Source: Verrucomicrobiaceae bacterium
GTDB lineage: Bacteria > Verrucomicrobiota > Verrucomicrobiia > Chthoniobacterales > Terrimicrobiaceae
Length of the DNA stretch: 57,074 bases
NCBI GenBank assembly: GCA_007280915.1
Contig: QYQL01000035.1
Span: 1-57,074 of the forward strand
Reading direction: 5' to 3'
A model generated the notes under the pieces. That model was not told where the DNA came from and searched no databases. It saw nothing but the letters and a program-made list of their open reading frames with translations. The position numbers and the translations under genes are program-made. Below, piece after piece: positions 1 to 8,494 of this stretch (the first letter of the stretch is position 1; the number at the start of each line of letters is the position of its first letter).

Positions 1-109
1 CCCTCCGGGGCTGTCTGGCGACAGTCTTCCTCGCGCTGCTCGGTTGTCGCCGTGCGCCCCGACAATCGACCGCAGGGAGAAAGACTGTCCGAAGGACAGC
101 CCGAAGGGC
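1..109. repeat. Nested imperfect palindromic repeat element
   Basis: Positions 1-28 and 81-108 are imperfect inverted arms: gacagtctt pairs with aagactgtc, ctgtc with gacag, and ccctccggg with cccgaaggg. Each arm also folds on itself (ctgtc-tggc-gacag on the left, ctgtcc-gaa-ggacag on the right), and an inner pair (ggttgtcg near 41, cgacaatc near 60) continues the stem. The whole can form a branched hairpin or cruciform. It resembles REP/BIME-type intergenic repeats. The right arm shares the string agcccgaaggg with a second element at 9531-9622. It lies downstream of the leftward REC-PAS-PAS gene and may be cut by the window edge. Open reading frames crossing it look spurious. Confidence 0.6.
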
Positions 110-238
110 GAGCCTGCGAGTCAAAGCGGGGCGGCTACAACCCCGGTAGTTCCCCTCCAGTTAATTCAAAAAGGTGGCATTTCGGAGAGAATGAACCCAA
201 ACGCACGTTCCGCACGGGATTCCCTGCGGGAAGGGGAA
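110..238. other. Short non-coding gap downstream of the leftward signalling operon
   Basis: No gene is visible here. A small hairpin ttccc-tgc-gggaa (220-232) lies just past the stop of the REC-PAS-PAS gene and could contribute to termination on the minus strand. It has no clear T-run, so a terminator call is weak. Confidence 0.35.
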
Positions 239-1387
239 CTACGAAGTGCCGGGCCTGCTTTCGTCGACATCCACTTCCACCGCCAGGTAGTGCGTGATTT
301 TTCCAGCCTTGTTGATGATGGGCGATATCAGCGCCGACTCCCAGAAGAGCTCCCCATTTTTCCTCCTGTTGTGGAACCGGCCACGCCATTCCTTCCCGGA
401 TGTGATCGTTGCCCACATCTCCCGGTAGGTTTCCGGAGGGGTTTCCCCCGATTTCAGGATGCGCGGATTTTTCCCGAGGGCCTCCTCAAGTGTATAGCCG
501 GTCAATGCGGAGAACCTCGGATTCACGTAGGTGATTTTCCCTTCAGGGTTGGTGATGGCGATCGAAACCGGACTTTGTTCGACTGCCTGCGACAGTTGGC
601 GCAGTTGCTCGTCCATCCGGTTGCGGTCCGAGATGTCCCGGAGTAATGCGAGAAGGAGGTGCCTGCCGTAAAGTTCAAGTCGCGAGACCGAGGCGTGAAC
701 CGGCACCGTTTTGCCGTCGCTGCGGATGACTTCCAGTTCACAACCTCCCGTTTGGTCGCTGCCGGCGGCGTCGCGCAGCGCTGCAATCCCTCCAGGCGCG
801 AATTCCGGTGCAAAGAGGAAGGACTGGTTTGACCCGAGAATATTTTCGCGTGGCCTGCCGAGTAGGATTTCCGCCTGGGCATTCGTATCGATGATCCGGC
901 CCGATTGCTCTTCGATGACGAACGCGGCATCGCTCATTGCCTCGAAGAGGTGGCGGTATTTGTTTTCCGATGACCGCATGGATTCCTCCGCCTCGCGTCC
1001 GGCTCTGCGGTCCGCCGCCTCACGCAGCTCGCGCTCCACAGCCGGGCAGAGTCGGGAAAGCCGGCTCTTGATCACGTAATCATGGGCGCCGGCTTTCATG
1101 GCTTCCACCGCGGATTCCTCGCCGATCGTTCCCGAGACGAATATGAAAGGGAGATCCTGTCCGCTTTCCTTGAATATCTTCAATGCTTCGCTGCCGCTGA
1201 ACCGGGGAAATGTATAATCGCACAGCACGATGTCCCAGCCTCCCCGCAGCAACGCTGCCCGAAAATCCTCCGGCGTCTCGACGCGCTCCGAGGTGGTGTC
1301 ATAGCCGCCCTTCCTGAGTTCGCGCAACAGCAGGAGCGCGTCCTCCTCGTTGTCCTCGGCAATGAGCACTTGCAGGGGAATGCTCAT
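239..1387 (-). CDS. REC-PAS-PAS signalling protein without an output domain
   Basis: 382 aa. Residues about 5-125 form a receiver domain: acidic cluster EDNEED, phosphoacceptor Asp57 in LCDYTFP, and the conserved Lys near 108. Two PAS domains follow at about 143-255 and 270-380; the second ends in the usual PAC motif. No HisKA, HATPase, GGDEF, EAL or DNA-binding domain follows, so it either works as a sensory or scaffolding response regulator or has lost its kinase end. The second PAS is strikingly similar to the first PAS of the hybrid kinase at 5056-8250 (shared EEA/EET-x-G-x-NPRILKSG and NRRKNGE motifs), which suggests duplication. The start overlaps the stop of the upstream response regulator by an ATGA junction, so the two are translationally coupled. 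The partner is probably the kinase at 1808-4609. Confidence 0.85.
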   Translation of the reverse strand: MSIPLQVLIAEDNEEDALLLLRELRKGGYDTTSERVETPEDFRAALLRGGWDIVLCDYTFPRFSGSEALKIFKESGQDLPFIFVSGTIGEESAVEAMKAGAHDYVIKSRLSRLCPAVERELREAADRRAGREAEESMRSSENKYRHLFEAMSDAAFVIEEQSGRIIDTNAQAEILLGRPRENILGSNQSFLFAPEFAPGGIAALRDAAGSDQTGGCELEVIRSDGKTVPVHASVSRLELYGRHLLLALLRDISDRNRMDEQLRQLSQAVEQSPVSIAITNPEGKITYVNPRFSALTGYTLEEALGKNPRILKSGETPPETYREMWATITSGKEWRGRFHNRRKNGELFWESALISPIINKAGKITHYLAVEVDVDESRPGTS

Positions 1388-1830
1388 GCTTTTGCAGTGA
1401 TCTCCGGAGGGGGTTCGTTGAGAAGCAGCCAGTAGAGCTCCAGTTCCCGGACAGCCTCGCTGAACTGTTCGAAGTCCACCGGCTTGCGGATGTAGCTGTT
1501 TGCACCGTGGTCGTAGCTTCTCAGAATATCCGTTTCCTCCTTGGAGGAAGTCAGCACAACGACAGGCAGGCGCTTCAGCCGTTCATCGGCCCGGATCTTC
1601 CGGAGTGTCTCCAGTCCGTCCATCCTGGGAAGTTTGAGATCGAGCAATATGACGGAGGGGAGCGTTCCTGTTCCCTCCTCCGCCGCCGTGCTGGCCTCCG
1701 CCAGATATTCCATCGCCTCCACGCCGTCGCTCACAACCACCAGCTCGTTGGCGATCTTGTTTTCCCGGAGCGCGCGCTTCGTCAGCTTGACGTCGTCGGG
1801 ATTGTCTTCAACCAGAAGAATTGTTTTCAT
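1384..1830 (-). CDS. Single-domain response regulator (CheY/Rcp1-like)
   Basis: 148 aa, a stand-alone receiver domain. Visible features are the acidic pocket VEDNPDD, phosphoacceptor Asp64 in LLDLKLPRMDG, the TSS motif and Lys in YIRKPVDF. This subtype (LKLPRMDG, about 145 aa) is typical of regulators paired with phytochrome-like multi-PAS kinases. I chose ATG 1830 rather than the upstream in-frame starts because the receiver fold begins directly with MKTILLVEDN. The gene overlaps the 3' end of the histidine kinase by 23 bases and the next gene by ATGA, giving a kinase, regulator, REC-PAS-PAS operon. It has no output domain, so it presumably acts by protein contact or phosphorelay. Confidence 0.9.
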   Translation of the reverse strand: MKTILLVEDNPDDVKLTKRALRENKIANELVVVSDGVEAMEYLAEASTAAEEGTGTLPSVILLDLKLPRMDGLETLRKIRADERLKRLPVVVLTSSKEETDILRSYDHGANSYIRKPVDFEQFSEAVRELELYWLLLNEPPPEITAKA

Positions 1831-4609
1831 GATTTTGTTTCGGCTTGGGAAAGGCGAAATAGGCCGTTGCCCCGCCATCAACCCGTCCTTCGATCCACAC
1901 TTTGCCACCGTGGCGGTGGATGATCCGCTGCACGCTTGCCAGACCGATTCCGGTGCCGGGAAATTCGCTTGTCGTGTGAAGCCGCTGGAACGCCCCGAAA
2001 AGTTTCGGCGCGTATTTCATGTCAAAGCCGACGCCGTTGTCGTGCAGGAAGAAGACCGGGCTTCCGTCACGCATCTCCCTGCCAAACTCGATCTTCGCCT
2101 CGGGATGTTTTCCCGTGAACTTCCAGGCGTTGCCGATGAGGTTTTCCAGGACGACCCGCATCTGGTTCCCGTCGGCGAGCGCGATGCAGCCGGGCTCGAT
2201 CTGAAAATCCACCTTGCGTTCCGGTTCGAGCTTTCTCAAATCGTCCGCCACCGTGGCAGCCAGCGCGCTCAGATCCACCGGGAGCAGGCGGAGTTGGGCG
2301 CGGTTGAGGCGCGAGAGTTGCAGGATGTCGTCGATCAGGTGGGCCATGCGTTGGCTCGCATTCCGCACGATCTGGAGGTTTTCACGGCCGGCCTCGTCGA
2401 GCTTGTCGGCGTAATCCTCCAGCAAAATCCTGCTGAATCCGTCGATGCTGCGCAGCGGGGCGCGCAGGTCGTGAGACACGGAGTAGGCGAAGGCCTCCAG
2501 CTCCTTGTTCGCTGACTCCAACTGTGCGGTGCGGGCGATGACCCGTTGCTCAAGCTCTTCGTTCAGCTTCTGGATTTTTTCCTCCGCCTGCCTGTGTTCG
2601 ATGACGACGCTGGTGAGACCCGCCATGGATTTCATCAGATCTAAATCCCGGTCAGTGGGAGCATAGGGGATCCTGTGATACATGGCGAACGTCCCGATGA
2701 CGCTCCCCTGGCTGCTGAGAATCGGTTCGGACCAGCATGAGGCAACGCGCGCCCGCACCGCGAGGTCGCGAAACGCCTCCCAGAATGGGTGGGTCTGGAT
2801 ATTTTCCACCACGACCCGTTTCCCGGTAAATGCTGCGGTGCCACAGGAGCCGATACCCTGGCCAATCGGCATGCCATGAATCGTTTCATTATAAAACCTG
2901 GGCAGGCTTGGGGCGGCCCCCAGAAGCAAGCGCCCAGTCTCTTTGTCCAGTAACAGGATGGATGCGATGATGTCCTTGTTTTCCTGCTCAATGTGCAGGA
3001 CGATTTCGGTAAGGATTTCGCGAAGGGGGATCCCTTTCGTAAGATTTTCCAATATCTTGACCCGCATGAGCTCGCGTTTTTCCAGCAGCCGCCGTTCTGT
3101 GACGTCGCGGGCGACAGTAGAAGCCCCAACGACTTTCCCTATAGAGTCTTTTATGGGGGAGATGGTGAGGGAAACACAGATCAGCTGTCCATCCTTGCGC
3201 ACGCGGGCCGTTTCGAAGTGCTCGATGGACACCCCGCATTTCAACCGTTCCATGATCCCGTCCAGTTCCTTGCGAAGATTCGCGGGAACCAGAACCGATA
3301 CAGGGCGGCCCACAATCTCATCCGCCCGGTAGCCGTAAATTCGCTGCGCTCCCAGATTCCAGCTGAGAATTTTCTCGTCTAGGGCCTTTCCGATAATCGC
3401 GTCATCCGACGATTCCACGATGGAGGCCAGGTGCAGGATTTTTTCTTCCGCCAGCTTGCTATCGTGGATGTCCGTGCATAGTCCCACCCATTCTCTGATG
3501 GTTCCGGACACATCGATGACGGGCACCCCCTTGGCGGCGAAATAGCGGTATACCCCGTCGTGGCGCCGGAGCCGGTATTCGATTCTATAAGGAGAGCGGT
3601 CTTTCACCGCCTGCTGCCAGACGGCAAGCGTGCGTTCAAGGTCGTCGGGATGAAGTGCCTTCGTCCACCCCGAGCCTTTTACTTCGTCGCAGGTCTGCCC
3701 TGTGTAGGCACACCACGTGGGGATGTCATCCCTCACGAGGCCCTCCGGCGTCGTGGTCCAAACAATTTCCGAAATGGCGGTCACGAGGGAGCGAAAGCGG
3801 GCCTCGCTTTCGCTCACGGCGCTCATGGCTCTTTCGAGGTCGGTGATATCGCGTGCGGCGGCAAACACACCGACCACAGCCCCCTCCTTGCTGCGGTAAA
3901 CCGAAGCGTTATACAGGACCGATATCACAGTGCCGTCCTTGTGCCGCAGTTTCAGCGGGTAATCCCACACTTCGCCTTCGCGAAATGCCTGCTCATATCC
4001 TTCGCGGGCTTTTCGGGGTTCGGTAAAATAGATCGAAAAATCCGCCCCAATCAGTTCTTCCCGCGAATGCCCGGTCGCCTTTTCAGTGGCGGTGTTCACG
4101 TCGGTGATTTTCCCGTCCGGTCCGATGGTGACGAGCGGATCCAGGCTGGCCTCGATCAGGCGCCGATTGTAATTCCCGGCTGCTCGCAGGGCTTCTTCCG
4201 CCAGTTTGCGCCTGGTGATGTCCTGAACCGTGCCCACCATCCGGGTCGGCTTGTTCTCCTTGTCCAGGACCATGGATCCACGGCCGTAGAGATACTTGAA
4301 GCTTCCATCGGACCGCGTGGCGCGAAACTCAATGCCCCCCGGCTTTTCATCCGCCATGCAGGCACGGAGCCACTCCTTCATCAAGACAAGGTCGTCGGAG
4401 TGGATCAAAGAAAGGAATGAATCGACGGTAAGGGTAAACGATTCTCGGGAAACCCCGTAGATGTGGTAGGTTTCGTCCGACCAAACAATGCGCTGTGTTG
4501 CCAGGTCAAGTAACCAGCTTCCGATGTGAGCGGCCTGCATGGATTCGGCCATCAGAAGCTCCTCTTCCTTGCTGCCCGGTGGGTTGATCGTGTTACCTGC
4601 CGTTTTCAT
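1808..4609 (-). CDS. Multi-PAS/GAF sensor histidine kinase
   Basis: 933 aa from ATG 4609; another in-frame ATG lies at 4705, but the added residues are rich in Cys and Pro and look non-conserved. Four PAS/PAC modules are followed by a GAF domain (with GIGSCGTAAF and the DRDLDLM end). Then come a short coiled linker, a HisKA domain with H-box FAYSVSHDLRAPLRSIDG, and a HATPase_c domain with N-box ENLIGNAWKFTG, G1 DNGVGFDM and G2 GTGIGLA. This is the bacteriophytochrome-type kinase core without transmembrane segments, so it is a cytosolic sensor. It is co-transcribed with the response regulator immediately downstream, its probable phosphotransfer partner. The ligand of the PAS/GAF array cannot be read from the sequence. 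Confidence 0.92.
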   Translation of the reverse strand: MKTAGNTINPPGSKEEELLMAESMQAAHIGSWLLDLATQRIVWSDETYHIYGVSRESFTLTVDSFLSLIHSDDLVLMKEWLRACMADEKPGGIEFRATRSDGSFKYLYGRGSMVLDKENKPTRMVGTVQDITRRKLAEEALRAAGNYNRRLIEASLDPLVTIGPDGKITDVNTATEKATGHSREELIGADFSIYFTEPRKAREGYEQAFREGEVWDYPLKLRHKDGTVISVLYNASVYRSKEGAVVGVFAAARDITDLERAMSAVSESEARFRSLVTAISEIVWTTTPEGLVRDDIPTWCAYTGQTCDEVKGSGWTKALHPDDLERTLAVWQQAVKDRSPYRIEYRLRRHDGVYRYFAAKGVPVIDVSGTIREWVGLCTDIHDSKLAEEKILHLASIVESSDDAIIGKALDEKILSWNLGAQRIYGYRADEIVGRPVSVLVPANLRKELDGIMERLKCGVSIEHFETARVRKDGQLICVSLTISPIKDSIGKVVGASTVARDVTERRLLEKRELMRVKILENLTKGIPLREILTEIVLHIEQENKDIIASILLLDKETGRLLLGAAPSLPRFYNETIHGMPIGQGIGSCGTAAFTGKRVVVENIQTHPFWEAFRDLAVRARVASCWSEPILSSQGSVIGTFAMYHRIPYAPTDRDLDLMKSMAGLTSVVIEHRQAEEKIQKLNEELEQRVIARTAQLESANKELEAFAYSVSHDLRAPLRSIDGFSRILLEDYADKLDEAGRENLQIVRNASQRMAHLIDDILQLSRLNRAQLRLLPVDLSALAATVADDLRKLEPERKVDFQIEPGCIALADGNQMRVVLENLIGNAWKFTGKHPEAKIEFGREMRDGSPVFFLHDNGVGFDMKYAPKLFGAFQRLHTTSEFPGTGIGLASVQRIIHRHGGKVWIEGRVDGGATAYFAFPKPKQNHENNSSG

Positions 4610-5055
4610 GGTTGGCTCTGTCTGGCACTGACAGGGAATTGGCCGGGGAGGAATGCAGACATCCGAGCAAGCTGCCTCTGTCGGCGGAGAGATGGGATGC
4701 GACATCTCATACCGCTAAACCCTACGTCTGAACGCATGGCATGGCCAGCTCAAATCCGGGGCTTCGTGGTGCGATGGAATTCCGGCGATCAGTTCGCACA
4801 ATTCGCTTTCCGACAGACGCTTTTTGAGATAGGGAGTTGGGACTTCAACCGTTGGCTGACTCTCGTCGCTTTTGAATAACACCGCACCGAATACCAAACT
4901 GGAGTTTCCCGGTTCGCGCGAACGCACGGTCGGTTCCGGTGTCCGTTTGTTTGCCGCTGCATCTGGTTGGGGGTGGCCTCACTCCACGCGAGATCGTGGC
5001 CCCGGCTTCTCCCAAGTCCAATTCCGAGAAACTTAGAAAAGCCGCGACGAAGATC
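4610..5055. other. Divergent promoter region between two kinase genes
   Basis: Gap between the leftward multi-PAS kinase and the rightward hybrid kinase. It probably contains both promoters. I see no strong hairpin, repeat or convincing sigma-70 pair. Both kinases have longer ORF starts inside this interval (4705 on the minus strand, 4939 on the plus strand), but the extra residues do not look like conserved protein. Confidence 0.4.
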
Positions 5056-8000
5056 ATGGACGAGGTGCTCCGAATTTTATTCATCGAAGACAGTCCAGCC
5101 GACGTCAAGCTTGCGGAGCATACGTTGCGACACGAGCGCATCGAATTCGTTTCCCAATGCGTGCAGAATACCGAAGGTCTTACGCTCGCCCTCCAGGAAT
5201 TTCTCCCGGATGTCATCATCTCGGACTACGCCCTGCCGGATTACGACGGGCTGAGCGCACTCAGGCTGTGCAAAAAGGCCCGTCCGCGCGTTCCGTTCAT
5301 TCTGCACACGGCTGCGCTGAAGGACGAGGCGGCGGTCTTCTGCATCAGGGCAGGTGCCGACGATTATGTGCTCAAGCAGAATCTCGAGCACCTGCCGTTC
5401 GCCGTGAAAAACGCGCTGGAGCGTCGCAGGGCCCAGGAGGCAGCGCAAGTGGCGCATGAAAAGTTGGTCCTGCTCTCCCGGGCTGTCGAGCAGAGCACAG
5501 CGTCCATCATCATCACGAACGTTTCCGGCATCATCGAATACGTCAACCCGAAGTTTCTGCAGGTGACGGGATACACGCTGGAGGAAACGATTGGACAGAA
5601 CCCGCGCATCCTGAAATCCGGCCGGCAGACGAAGGAGTTCTACACGGAGATGTGGCGGAAAATCACAGCGGGCGAGGAGTGGAGCGGGGAAGTTGAGAAC
5701 AGGCGCAAAAACGGGGAGATCTATATCGAGGCGGTCACGATTTATCCGATCCGGGACGAACTGGGAGCCGTCACGCATTTTCTCGCGGTGAAGGAGGACA
5801 TCACGGCGCGCCGGCATGCCGAGGAACGTGCCGCCAGTGAGAGCACGCTGCTCAGCGAATTGATCACGGCGATTCCCGACAGGATTTACTTCAAGGACAC
5901 ACGCTACCGGTTTCTGAAGGTGAACGACGCCGTGCTCCGCGGCTTCGGTCGAAACCTGTCGGAGGTGATCGGCCACACGGACATGGAGCTCGGGCCGAGC
6001 GAGTCCGCCAACAAATCCCTCGCCGATGACCGGTTTGTCATAGAAACCGGAGAGGCTCTCATCGGCATCGAGGAGCAGGAGGTGTCGCCGGATGGCAGGC
6101 CGCGCTGGTATTCCACGACCAAGGTCCCTCTCCGTGACTCCACCGGAAAAATCATCGGGCTGATGGGCATCACGCGCGACGTGACCAATCTCAAGACCAC
6201 CGAGAACCGTCTGCGGGTGTCGAACGCCCAGCTCAAGGATTCCCTCGCGCGTTCCCGCGAACTCGCCGAGAAGGCCGATTCGGCGAACCGGGCGAAGAGC
6301 GAGTTCCTCGCAAATATGAGCCACGAGATCAGGACTCCGATGAACGGGGTCATCGGGATGACCGACCTTCTCATCGAGAGCGGCCTCGGGGCGGAGCAGA
6401 TGGAATATGCCGAGGCCATCCATTCCTGCGGCGACACCCTTCTCTCCCTGATCAACGACATCCTCGACTTTTCCAAAGTGGAAGCCGGGCAACTCGTTCT
6501 CGAGAACCTGGACTTTGACATCCGGTCGACCCTGTATGATGCGGTCGAAATCCTCGCGTTCAAGGCTCAGGAGAAGGGGCTTGATATGGCCTGCCTCATT
6601 GCGGACGACGTGCCGAAGTTCCTGAAGGGGGACCCGGGCCGCTTGCGCCAAATTCTCTTCAACCTGATCGGCAACGCGATCAAGTTCACCGCCACCGGAG
6701 GAGTTTCAGTTCACGTGGACTGCGTCGGGCAGACGGACAGCTCTGCCGCCCTGCGGTTCAGCGTGGTTGATACCGGGATAGGAATTCCTTCCGAGAAGCA
6801 ATCGGTTATTTTTTCCAAATTCACCCAGGCGGATACGTCCACGACGAGGGAGTTCGGCGGAACCGGGCTCGGGCTCGCGATCTGTCGGCAGCTCGTTCAT
6901 CTTTTCCGCGGGGAGATCGGCGTCACGAGCCAGGAGGGCGAGGGGGCCACATTCTATTTCACAGCCGAGTTCGAGAAGGTTTCCGGCGCTGCGGCCGAGT
7001 CTCCTGCTCACGAGGCGGACCTCTCCGGGGTGAGAGTTCTTGTCGCGGATGATTTTAAGACCAATCGTGTCCTGATAGCGAGGCTGCTGACCCGCTGGGG
7101 GTGCCGGTATAGTGAGGCAGAGGACGCGGTTTCTGCGCTGGCCATGCTCAGGCTTGCAGCGAGGGAGGGGGATCCCTACGTGGCTGTTCTCTCCGACATG
7201 CACATGCCCGGCATGGACGGGGCGGAGCTCGGGCGGCAGATCAAGGCGGATGAGGAAATCAAGTCGGCCCGGCTTGTGATGCTGACATCCATTGGCAAAC
7301 GCGGGGATGCCGAGCGCCTGGCCGGGGTCGGGTTTTCCGGCTATCTGCCCAAGCCGATCCGTCCCGGCCTTCTGCGGAAATGTCTTGCCCTTGTTCTTGG
7401 CAGGGAAGAGGCCAAGGGAGCCGATCACCACCTGATCACGCGCCACACAGTGGCCGAGACAAGCCGCCGGAAACTCAGGGTCCTGGTCGCGGAGGATAAT
7501 TCGACGAACCGGATCGTCGCCATCAAGATGCTTGAGAAGCTCGGGCACACCGCCGACGCCGTCGGCAACGGAAAGGAAGCCGTCGAGTCCCTGAAGCGCC
7601 TGCCGTATGACATCGTTCTGATGGACTGCCAGATGCCGATCATGGACGGGTTTGATGCCACCCGGGCGATCCGTCTTCCGGACTCGGGTGTCAGGAATCA
7701 CAGCATACCCATCATTGCCATCACGGCACATGCCATGAAGGGAGACCGCGAGCTCTGCCTCGAAACTGGAATGAACGACTATCTTTCCAAACCTGTGAAT
7801 CCCCGTGAACTGGCCGCGGCCCTTGAGCGCTGGGGGCCGAAGGGGTCACATTTCGGAGATCCTCAGCCCGCCCCCCATCCCCCTGCCGGTGAGTCGTTGA
7901 AGGTTTTCGACTTGGAGGGATTCATCGAGAGGGCGATGGATGACCGCAGCCTCGCCGCCGAGATTGTGGAGGCATTTCTCGCCGACACCCCGCCGCTTTA

Positions 8001-8250
8001 TGCCCAGCTCGAATCCGCGATTGACTCGGCGGATTCCGCTGCCGCTGGAAGATTTGCCCATACGCTCAAAGGTTCGAGCGCCAACATGGGAGGGGAAGCT
8101 TTCAGCCGGATCGCCGCACAAATGCAGGATGCCGGCAAGCGGGGGGATTTGGCGCTCCTGAAGGAACTTCTCCCCGAGGCCCGCTCCGCGTTGCGGGCTT
8201 TGATCTCCGCCATAGAACAGGAGTTTCATACGCCAGGCGGACCGCATTGA
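5056..8250 (+). CDS. Hybrid histidine kinase REC-PAS-PAS-HisKA-HATPase-REC-REC-HPt
   Basis: 1064 aa from ATG 5056, chosen because the receiver begins MDEVLRILFIEDSPAD; the ORF extends to 4939. Domain order: receiver (Asp57 in SDYALPDYDG), PAS (about 140-255), PAS (about 265-385), HisKA with His423 in NMSHEIRTPMNG, HATPase with NLIGNAIKF, DTGIGI and GGTGLGLAI. Two receivers follow (Asp714 in LSDMHMPGMDG; Asp857 in LMDCQMPIMDG with KP), then a C-terminal HPt with His1002 in AHTLKGSSANMG. All phosphotransfer residues are present, so one polypeptide holds a full His-Asp-His relay. No transmembrane segment is seen. No dedicated output regulator lies next to it; the leftward regulator at 1384-1830 is a possible final acceptor. 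A strong hairpin follows the stop. Confidence 0.93.
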   Translation: MDEVLRILFIEDSPADVKLAEHTLRHERIEFVSQCVQNTEGLTLALQEFLPDVIISDYALPDYDGLSALRLCKKARPRVPFILHTAALKDEAAVFCIRAGADDYVLKQNLEHLPFAVKNALERRRAQEAAQVAHEKLVLLSRAVEQSTASIIITNVSGIIEYVNPKFLQVTGYTLEETIGQNPRILKSGRQTKEFYTEMWRKITAGEEWSGEVENRRKNGEIYIEAVTIYPIRDELGAVTHFLAVKEDITARRHAEERAASESTLLSELITAIPDRIYFKDTRYRFLKVNDAVLRGFGRNLSEVIGHTDMELGPSESANKSLADDRFVIETGEALIGIEEQEVSPDGRPRWYSTTKVPLRDSTGKIIGLMGITRDVTNLKTTENRLRVSNAQLKDSLARSRELAEKADSANRAKSEFLANMSHEIRTPMNGVIGMTDLLIESGLGAEQMEYAEAIHSCGDTLLSLINDILDFSKVEAGQLVLENLDFDIRSTLYDAVEILAFKAQEKGLDMACLIADDVPKFLKGDPGRLRQILFNLIGNAIKFTATGGVSVHVDCVGQTDSSAALRFSVVDTGIGIPSEKQSVIFSKFTQADTSTTREFGGTGLGLAICRQLVHLFRGEIGVTSQEGEGATFYFTAEFEKVSGAAAESPAHEADLSGVRVLVADDFKTNRVLIARLLTRWGCRYSEAEDAVSALAMLRLAAREGDPYVAVLSDMHMPGMDGAELGRQIKADEEIKSARLVMLTSIGKRGDAERLAGVGFSGYLPKPIRPGLLRKCLALVLGREEAKGADHHLITRHTVAETSRRKLRVLVAEDNSTNRIVAIKMLEKLGHTADAVGNGKEAVESLKRLPYDIVLMDCQMPIMDGFDATRAIRLPDSGVRNHSIPIIAITAHAMKGDRELCLETGMNDYLSKPVNPRELAAALERWGPKGSHFGDPQPAPHPPAGESLKVFDLEGFIERAMDDRSLAAEIVEAFLADTPPLYAQLESAIDSADSAAAGRFAHTLKGSSANMGGEAFSRIAAQMQDAGKRGDLALLKELLPEARSALRALISAIEQEFHTPGGPH

Positions 8251-8277
8251 GGCGGTTCGTTTTTGCGAATAAATATT

Positions 8278-8311
8278 GCAGGCCACTGCGACGAGCGCCG
8301 CAGTGGCCTGC
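8278..8311 (+). terminator. Strong hairpin, probable bidirectional terminator
   Basis: A perfect 13-bp stem, gcaggccactgcg (8278-8290) pairing with cgcagtggcctgc (8299-8311), closes an 8-nt loop 28 bases after the hybrid-kinase stop. The plus side is followed by tgttcccc (weak T content). On the minus strand the stem is followed by an A/T-rich tract, so it may also stop transcripts from rsmH. The rest of the gap (8312-8494) shows no gene. Confidence 0.65.
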
Positions 8312-8494
8312 TGTTCCCCCCAGAACAAGGTTTATATAGCAGGCTTCATGCCAATATTTGGCTGAGTCTTTTCAGAAAAGCAATCTCAGAGGCAGATGGA
8401 GGGACCGCGCTGTCCGGCCCGTTGCTCGTCCACGGACGACAGCGGGCGGAAAAGCCAAAACATCCTTCGGGGGATCCGCCCTGCTTACACCGCT

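Noticed and set aside
44-646. 200-codon plus-strand frame at the left edge
   Set aside because: It crosses the palindromic element and runs antisense to the PAS region of the leftward gene; no domain features.
5077-6651. 524-codon open frame opposite the hybrid kinase
   Set aside because: Antisense shadow of a gene with clear receiver and kinase motifs; no domain is recognisable in it.
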